Source of the DNA: Fen-1245 sp963835535
GTDB taxonomy: Bacteria; Gemmatimonadota; Gemmatimonadetes; Gemmatimonadales; JACORV01
NCBI GenBank assembly: GCA_963835535.1
Contig: CAWIFL010000003.1
Coordinates: forward strand, 62,001-126,000
Reading direction: 5' to 3'
DNA length: 64,000 nt
In this document: piece by piece, positions 58,982-64,000 of the stretch
How the letters are laid out: each line of letters opens with the position of its first letter
How positions within the stretch are numbered: position 1 is the stretch's first letter
Notes under the pieces: generated by a model
What the model was told of the DNA's origin: nothing
What the model saw: the letters and a program-made list of their open reading frames with translations, nothing else
Database searches by the model: none
Program-made: the position numbers and the translations under genes

Positions 58982-60342
58982 GGCTCCCTCGCCAGTCCGT
59001 ACCGCTCGATCTTCTTGTAGAGGTTGGAGCGCGGCATGTCGAGCCGCCGCGCCGTCTCGCTCACGTTCCAGTCGTATTCCTTGAGCTTCGCCAGGAGGAA
59101 GGCGCGCTCGGCGTTCTGCTTGAACTGCTCGAAGGTCTCCGACTGCAGCAGCACGTCGCCCAGCCCCGTCTCCTCCGCCATCGGGCCCACCATCCGTGAC
59201 ACGTCCGCCTCGCCCACCACGTCGCCGTTGGCGAGGATCAGCAGCCGCTCGACCGTGTTCCGCAGCTCCCGCACGTTGCCGGGCCAGTGGTGGCGCTTGA
59301 GCCGCTCCAGCGCGCCGTCGGAGACGGTCTTGGGCGGCACCCCCTGCTGCGCCGTGAGCTGGGCGACGAAGTGCGCCACCAGCTGGGGCACGTCCTCGCG
59401 GCGCGACCGCAGCGGCGGCACCTCGATCGGCACGACGTTCAGCCGGTACAGCAGGTCCTCGCGGAACCGGCCCGCCGCGATCTCGTCCTCGAGCTTCTTG
59501 TTGGTCGCGGCGATGACGCGCACGTCCACCTTGACGGAGCGCGACGAGCCGATCGGCGTGATCACGCCCTCCTGGAGCACCCGCAGCACCTTCGCCTGCG
59601 CCGCGGCGCTCATGTCCCCCACCTCGTCGAGGAAGAGCGTCCCGCCGTCGGCCAGCTCGAACTTGCCCACCCGGTCTGCGAAGGCGCCGGTGAACGAGCC
59701 CTTCACGTGGCCGAACAGCTCCGACTCGATCAGCTCGGCGGGGATGGCGGCGCAGTTGACCTCGACGAAGGCGTGCACCGCGCGCGGCGAGAGCCGGTGC
59801 ACCGCCCGCGCCACCAGCTCCTTCCCCGTGCCGTTCTCTCCGGTGATCAGGAGCCGGGCCGGCGTGGGCGCCACCTTCTCGATCCGCTCGATCACCTGCC
59901 GGATCGCGGCGGAGGACCCCACGATCTCGTAGTGCCGCTCCACCACCGCCTGGAGCGCCCGCACCTCCCGCTCCAGCACGATGTGGCTCAGCGCGTTCTT
60001 GAGCGTCAGCAGGACGCGCTGGGTGTCGAGCGGCTTCTCGAGGAAATCGTGGGCGCCGAGCTGGGTCGCCTCGACCGCGGTGGCGATGGTCCCGTGGCCG
60101 GAGATCATCACGACCAGGGCCTGCGGGTCGGCCTCGCGCAGCTTCGCGAGGACCGCCAGCCCGTCCATCCCCGCCATCTTCACGTCGAGCAGGACGAGGT
60201 GCGGCTTGAATTCGCCGAAGGCATCCAGCGCCTCGGACCCGGAGCCGGCCAGCGCAACCGTGTAGCCCTCGTACTCGAGCAGCTGGCGCAGCGCCTCGCG
60301 CACACCCTGCTCGTCGTCCACCACCAGGATGCGGTGGCTCAT
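58978..60342 (-). CDS. Sigma-54-dependent response regulator (NtrC/AtoC type)
   Basis: About 454 residues from ATG 60342. Receiver domain with DD near the N-terminus (ILVVDDEQGVREALRQLLEYEGY), phospho-Asp in LVLLDVKMAGMDGL and the Lys in FLEKPLD. AAA+ domain: Walker A GENGTGKELVARAVH (about 165), sigma-54 loop HVKGSFTGAFADRVGKFELADGG (GSFTGA, a known variant of GAFTGA), and Walker B GGTLFLDEVGDM. C-terminal Fis-type HTH (NVSETARRLDMPRSNLYKKIERYGL). No partner sensor kinase is in the window. It overlaps both neighbours. Confidence 0.95.
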   Translation of the reverse strand: MSHRILVVDDEQGVREALRQLLEYEGYTVALAGSGSEALDAFGEFKPHLVLLDVKMAGMDGLAVLAKLREADPQALVVMISGHGTIATAVEATQLGAHDFLEKPLDTQRVLLTLKNALSHIVLEREVRALQAVVERHYEIVGSSAAIRQVIERIEKVAPTPARLLITGENGTGKELVARAVHRLSPRAVHAFVEVNCAAIPAELIESELFGHVKGSFTGAFADRVGKFELADGGTLFLDEVGDMSAAAQAKVLRVLQEGVITPIGSSRSVKVDVRVIAATNKKLEDEIAAGRFREDLLYRLNVVPIEVPPLRSRREDVPQLVAHFVAQLTAQQGVPPKTVSDGALERLKRHHWPGNVRELRNTVERLLILANGDVVGEADVSRMVGPMAEETGLGDVLLQSETFEQFKQNAERAFLLAKLKEYDWNVSETARRLDMPRSNLYKKIERYGLAREP

Positions 60343-60989
60343 CGCGACGCAGCCCGGTAGAGGCGCACGCCCGAGGCGCTCACCCGCACGTCGCCGACCG
60401 GCACCGGGAGCTGGAGCGGCACGCCGCCGTCGCGCACGTCCGCGAGGCCGAACGAGCGCACGAGGGCCGGGATGACGGACCTGGGGAACGGGAAGTCGCG
60501 GATCACGAGCTGGTTCAGCGTCCAGCGCAGGCGGCCGTCCGGCGCGGCCGCGAGCACCCCGCCGGCCATGACCGGCTCGCGGCGCCCCAGCCCTTCGGCG
60601 AGCGGCCCCAGGAGCCGCTGCGGCAATGCAGACAGGTCGAGCGTTCCCTTCACCTGAATCCGCTGGTCTCCCAGAGCCACGGCGACGGAATCGAACACCC
60701 GGTGCGGCGCGCGCGCCAGTTCCCGGTCGATCAGCGCCGCCAGCTCGGCCGGCGCGAGGTCCACGTACGCCGGCCCACCCCGCCGGGCCAGGTCGCGAAG
60801 CGCCGCGTCGGCCCGCGCCGCGCCGCCCGCGGCGGGCATCACGTATACCACGGGGGGCGGTTCCGGCATGCCGCGCATCCTGTGGTAGAGGTGCGCGAGA
60901 GCGTCCCGGAAGATGAACGCGACGACCGCCAGCGCGAGCACCACGACCAGGCAGCCGACGCCGGCCAGGACGTTCTTGAGGCAACCCAC
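60339..60989 (-). CDS. Single-pass membrane protein, unknown
   Basis: 216 residues from GTG 60989. N-terminal membrane helix (LAGVGCLVVVLALAVVAFIF), then a soluble part with repeated beta pattern (VAVALGDQRIQVKGTLDLSALP, PVPVGDVRVSASGVRLYRA), possibly lipid-binding of the LmeA/DUF2993 type, but that is a guess. It overlaps the response regulator start (ATGA) and lies just downstream of thpR. Confidence 0.65.
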   Translation of the reverse strand: MGCLKNVLAGVGCLVVVLALAVVAFIFRDALAHLYHRMRGMPEPPPVVYVMPAAGGAARADAALRDLARRGGPAYVDLAPAELAALIDRELARAPHRVFDSVAVALGDQRIQVKGTLDLSALPQRLLGPLAEGLGRREPVMAGGVLAAAPDGRLRWTLNQLVIRDFPFPRSVIPALVRSFGLADVRDGGVPLQLPVPVGDVRVSASGVRLYRAASR

Positions 60990-60990
60990 G

Positions 60991-61567
60991 CTACCGGCCT
61001 CCGCCGGGGCCGCTCAGGGCACCGCGGGAGAGCACCGAATACGTGGCGCCCTTCGGCGCGAGCACGCTCTGCATCAGATCCACGCTCTCGACCACGATGG
61101 AGCCCTGGTACTCGATGGCCGCCGCGAGCTGCTCGAGGCCCGACAGGGCCGCCGGCCGCGCACTCCGCTCGGCGCGGCCCAGCGTGAGGTGCGGATGGAA
61201 CGGGCGCAGCTCGGGCTCGAAGTCGAGGTGCCATCAGCGTCTTCTCCACGTCGTTGGCGAGCAGCTCCAGCGCCGGATGCCGCTCGACGCCCATCCACAC
61301 CACGCGCGGCCGCGCCAGGCTCGGGAAGGCACCGACGCCGCCCAGCATGATGTCGAATGGGCGCGCGGTGCGCACCGCCGCCGCGAGGGCCTCGCCGATC
61401 GGTTGCGCCTTCGCGTCGTCCACCTCGCCCAGGAAGCGGAGCGTGACGTGGATGGAGTCTTCGGCGACCCACTTGATGGGAAGGCGCGCAGCCCGGAGCG
61501 GGGCCGCCGCCTCGTAGGCAGCCCGCCGTTCGGCAGCGGGCAGGTTCACCGCGACGAACAGCCGCAC
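60991..61567 (-). pseudogene. thpR: RNA 2',3'-cyclic phosphodiesterase ThpR, one frameshift
   Basis: Starts at ATG 61567 (MRLFVAVNLPAAERRAAYE) with the first HxTx motif HVTLRFLGEV. The second motif (HLTLGRAE) is present only after a frame change near 61230: the first frame goes wrong after EKTLMAP, while the other continues DFEPELRPFHPHLTLGR, then GSIVVESVDLMQSVLAPKGATYSVL, ending TAG at 60991-60993. With one indel repaired it has two HxTx motifs and a normal length of about 190 residues. Reading without repair yields an Arg/Pro-rich false tail that runs to 60839. Confidence 0.8.
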
Positions 61568-61630
61568 GCTAGCGCGCCCCTCTCACGCGCTCTAAGCTAA
61601 TCATCCCTGCCGCTCGCCGAGAGGGCTGCG

Positions 61631-62105
61631 ATGCGAAAGCGGTTGTCGTCATTCCTGCCTGCGGTGGCCGCGCTAGCGCTGCTCAGCGCCTGCTCCCGCA
61701 ATCCCCGGCCGGCGGCGCCCGCACCGCGGGCCGCCCCAGCCGCTCCCGCTCCGTCGGCTCCGGCTCCCGCAACCGCCCCTGCTCCCGCCGCCGCGGCGGC
61801 GCCTGCCGAGGCGGATCTCACCGGCGACTGGAACTTCGTCGCCGACTTCCCCGGCGAGCGGATGGTCGGCGTGATCCAGATCAGGCGCTCGGGCTCGAGC
61901 TACACGGGGACCGCGACGCCGGCCGACGCCGAGGGCTCCGCCACGCTCACGTCGCTGACGATCAGCGGGAACCGCGTGAGTCATGGTGTTCGAGTCGCCG
62001 AACGGAGAGGCTCGGGCCGCGGCGGTGCTGGCCGACTCGAAGACGATGAACGGCACCGTGGTGTACGCCGGCAGCACCGGCCCCTTCACGGCGCACAAGC
62101 TCTAG
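61631..62105 (+). pseudogene. Small lipoprotein, one frameshift
   Basis: ATG 61631. Lipoprotein signal MRKRLSSFLPAVAALALLSAC (lipobox LSAC), an Ala/Pro linker, then LTGDWNFVADFPGERMVGVIQIRRSGSSYTGTATPADAEGSATLTSLTISGNRV. The frame then breaks near 61980; a +1 frame continues MVFESPNGEARAAAVLADSKTMNGTVVYAGSTGPFTAHKL and stops at TAG 62103-62105. The intact form would be about 157 residues with a beta-rich domain, as in small uncharacterised lipoproteins. The original frame runs on to 62275 with no similarity. The 62106-62264 gap has nothing I can name. Confidence 0.7.
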
Positions 62106-62264
62106 GCCCTCAGGGTCTCACCGGGCGAGGCGGATCGAGCCTCCACGGCCACCTTGACGCCCTGACCTTCCTCACGCGCGCCTCCAGGTCCCTAAGCGCT
62201 GAAACGATCCGCAGCGCGACTAACGGACCCGAGACGAACAAGGTCCAAAGCGGCGACTGTCGCC

Positions 62265-62984
62265 TCAGAAGCTGATGCCGAAGCTGATCCCGAAGCTGAG
62301 CTCGCTGTCTTCGCGGCCGAAGAGCACGGCCCAATCCGTCGGCGTGCCTGCGGCCGGGAAGCCGACCGGCACGGTCAGACTCGGGCGCACGGTGAACCGG
62401 TCGTTGACCACGAGCCCCACTCCTGCGCTCCACAGCCAGTAGTTCGTGCTCGCCGACCACCCCTCCGACCCAGTCGCGCGCTTCTCGGCACTGGGCCAGT
62501 AGACGACCGATACGCGGGCAGCGCTGAGGCCTCCCGTGACCACGAGCTTGAGCCCCGGTGACGGTATCGCCATGAGGGCCGCACCGAGTCGCACCGCGCG
62601 GTCCACGTAGCGGAAGGTCGTCCCCTCCAAGAGGAAATCGTACGGCCCGAGAGACAAGGTCGCCGTGGCAGCGGGACAGAGGAACAGGAAGCCTCCGGAC
62701 GTTGGCAGGTCGGCGCCGGCCTCGAGCCCGGTGTCGAACGTCGTTGCGTCGAGCTCGCTATCGTGAGTGCTGCCGGCCGCAACTGTGCCAAAGAGCGTGC
62801 TGCCCGCCGTGAACGAACCGGCGAGGGCCGTCGCGTAGCTGTAGGAGGCCTCGCTCACGGTCACCCGAAAGTGCCTGTCTCGAAGCGATGCGAACCCGTC
62901 GCAAACCTGCGCTCGGGCGCCGGGCGCCGAGACGGTCGCGAGCAGGCACCAGGCGACGACAAGGCCGATCGCTGGGCGCGTCAC
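62265..62984 (-). CDS. Outer-membrane beta-barrel-like protein with signal peptide
   Basis: About 239 residues from GTG 62984 (signal peptide VTRPAIGLVVAWCLLATVSAPGARAQ). The mature part alternates hydrophobic and polar residues in strand-like units (HFRVTVSEASYSYATAL, FTVRPSLTVPVGFPA) and ends with an aromatic Phe in a short LSFGISFGISF repeat, as is typical of outer-membrane barrels recognised by BAM. No specific family recognised. Probably cotranscribed with the lipoprotein upstream, 5 bp away. Confidence 0.7.
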   Translation of the reverse strand: MTRPAIGLVVAWCLLATVSAPGARAQVCDGFASLRDRHFRVTVSEASYSYATALAGSFTAGSTLFGTVAAGSTHDSELDATTFDTGLEAGADLPTSGGFLFLCPAATATLSLGPYDFLLEGTTFRYVDRAVRLGAALMAIPSPGLKLVVTGGLSAARVSVVYWPSAEKRATGSEGWSASTNYWLWSAGVGLVVNDRFTVRPSLTVPVGFPAAGTPTDWAVLFGREDSELSFGISFGISF

Positions 62985-62989
62985 GGCCG

Positions 62990-63748
62990 CTACGGCACCA
63001 CCGCGCGCGCTTCCAGAACGCCTCCGAGAGGCTGACGATAACCCACCACCACGGTATCGCCGGAGCGCACCTGCACAATCCCATCGCCGGGAACCGCTGG
63101 CCCGGTGTCGACTGGCACCGGCAGCGCTAGCTGCGAGAGGGACCCACAGTACGGACCGACCTCCAAGCATATCGGGGACTCCAGCTCGGCGTACGCCACG
63201 CCGGGCCAGGCCTCGGCCGCCCGCGCCTTGCTGACAATGTCACCCGGCGCAAAGAGCGTGACTCCGGCGAACATGCCACTGACCGATATGACCTGGAACC
63301 GACCCCCCATCGCCGCGACGCGATCAGCGAGGCTCGCGGCATTAAGCCCGCTCTGCATGGCGATCGCGAAGTCGAAGCACTCGAAGTGCCACCCCCGTTC
63401 ACGGGGGGGGCACGCGAACCGGTAGAGGCCGACATCCTCTCGATCCCCCGATGTGACGCTGATTTGAACCGACACCCGCTGGTTCGACCCCAAGCGGAAG
63501 CTCGTGTCGGCCGGGTATCCATCAATGTAGAGAATGCCGCCGTTCCGGAGACTGGTCGAAAGATCGTTGATGGTCAGCGCACTCAACTGCGGATTGGCCG
63601 TCGTGCGGCCCGGACCGAAGAGATCGGTGCAGGCGGCCGCCAACGCGAGCCCGGCCGTCAGACTTGCGGCCCAGGAAGGCCGCGGACGCGGCGATGCGGC
63701 CCGCGGCCCTCCTTCGCAAATCCCCGAGCCTGCTACTGCTGGGCGCAA
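62990..63748 (-). CDS. Lipoprotein, unknown, start uncertain
   Basis: Up to 252 residues. A hydrophobic stretch with lipobox (LTAGLALAAACTDLFGPG) lies 30-40 residues in, so the true start may be later than the TTG at 63748. AAGGAGGG at about 63709-63716 (minus strand) is a strong ribosome site without a standard start codon right after it; an indel may have removed it. The C-terminal part is beta-rich (AVPGDGIVQVRSGDTVVVGYRQPLGG). Adjacent to the barrel-like gene and overlapping the gene upstream by 16 bp. Confidence 0.6.
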   Translation of the reverse strand: MRPAVAGSGICEGGPRAASPRPRPSWAASLTAGLALAAACTDLFGPGRTTANPQLSALTINDLSTSLRNGGILYIDGYPADTSFRLGSNQRVSVQISVTSGDREDVGLYRFACPPRERGWHFECFDFAIAMQSGLNAASLADRVAAMGGRFQVISVSGMFAGVTLFAPGDIVSKARAAEAWPGVAYAELESPICLEVGPYCGSLSQLALPVPVDTGPAVPGDGIVQVRSGDTVVVGYRQPLGGVLEARAVVP

Positions 63749-64000
63749 GTTCCCCCGCCTATCCTGACTGTCAAGCCGGAAATGCCCGAGTAGCCATTTG
63801 CGTCGATCGCCGTCGCGGTGATTGTGAAATTGCTCGACGGTGTGGTGACACTCAGCGTATCACTCCCATTACCGGCGGGTGCGCCGTTCAGCGTCCACGA
63901 GTATGAGTAGGGATCGGTACCACCGTAAGCTCCCGCCGTCCAAGTACAGTAATGGCGGGCAGGCGCCATGCTCGCTCCCGCGATCGTGACGGAGACACTG
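63733..64000 (-). CDS. C-terminal end of an Ig/PKD-like surface protein, partial
   Basis: The frame is open to the window edge (SVSVTIAGAS, then MAPARHYCTWTAGAYGGTDPYSYSW). A repeat of Ig/PKD type is visible (GAPAGNGSDTLSVTTPSSNFTITATAIDANGYS), ending with a Cys-containing tail. The ATG at 63969 is internal. It is the upstream member of the small lipoprotein cluster at 62.2-64 kb. Confidence 0.65.
   Translation of the reverse strand, partial: SVSVTIAGASMAPARHYCTWTAGAYGGTDPYSYSWTLNGAPAGNGSDTLSVTTPSSNFTITATAIDANGYSGISGLTVRIGGGTCAQQ

Overview
High-GC (roughly 70%) bacterial chromosome segment with a didermic, FCB-type gene complement: LolA, Lnt, an Mla-type lipid transport set, SPOR proteins, FlgD-like C-terminal domains, and a short RpoD/SigA of about 287 residues without region 1.1, as in Bacteroidota. 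This mix, with abundant lipoproteins, BIG2/RCC1 repeat proteins and a PEGA-domain kinase, best fits Gemmatimonadota or a close relative. That placement is inference; no rRNA or tRNA lies in the window. Genes are tightly packed, many with ATGA/GTGA stop-start overlaps, and no gap exceeds about 200 bp.

Layout. 1-6.8 kb: 3' part of a PEGA-domain Ser/Thr kinase, a GNAT-like protein (minus strand), a NicO-like membrane protein and a large GH18-NodB-GT2 fusion. 6.9-17.2 kb: housekeeping block prs-rplY-pth-hppA-nupC, then rpsF-rpsR-DUF2232-rplI, a fused FakA-FakB-like protein and rsfS. 17.2-28.4 kb: SPOR lipoprotein, ParA-like/SPOR membrane protein and smc in one overlapping series, then a secreted subtilase, an MBL hydrolase, aroF and lolA. 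28.4-34.2 kb (minus): DUF2520, ctpA, tmk, ylbF-like, prmC, prfA, rpmE. 34.4-41.3 kb (plus): Crp/Fnr regulator, MBL hydrolase, a broken CsgG-like gene, then mlaE, a catalytically degenerate mlaF, mlaD and a GAF/HD-GYP protein. 41.5-44.5 kb: BIG2 + RCC1 repeat surface protein. 44.5-60.99 kb (minus): hyuB-hyuA, M14 peptidase, lnt, Gfo/Idh, SpoIID-like lipoprotein, rimO, rpoD, aldehyde dehydrogenase, and a sigma-54 response regulator flanked by small membrane proteins. 61-64 kb: frameshifted thpR and lipoprotein genes, an outer-membrane-like protein, a lipoprotein and the end of an Ig/PKD-like surface protein.

The most unusual signal is a dispersed set of short-period (7 or 8 bp) tandem repeats. 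The heptamer arrays are often arranged as inverted arms around a loop. They lie between prs and rplY, between nupC and rpsF, before tmk, and in frame inside nupC. The octamer arrays are in frame inside hyuB and lnt and upstream of rpoD. Other points: a pseudo-ATPase in the Mla set, a P-loop-less ParA-like SPOR protein next to SMC with an altered signature motif, three genes (pth, tmk, DUF2232) whose conserved N-termini have no ATG/GTG/TTG start, and a roughly 24-bp block shared by the prs and rpoD promoter regions. Several frameshifts (36.2-36.8, 44.6-44.7, 61.2 and 62.0 kb) suggest residual indel errors or local gene decay.
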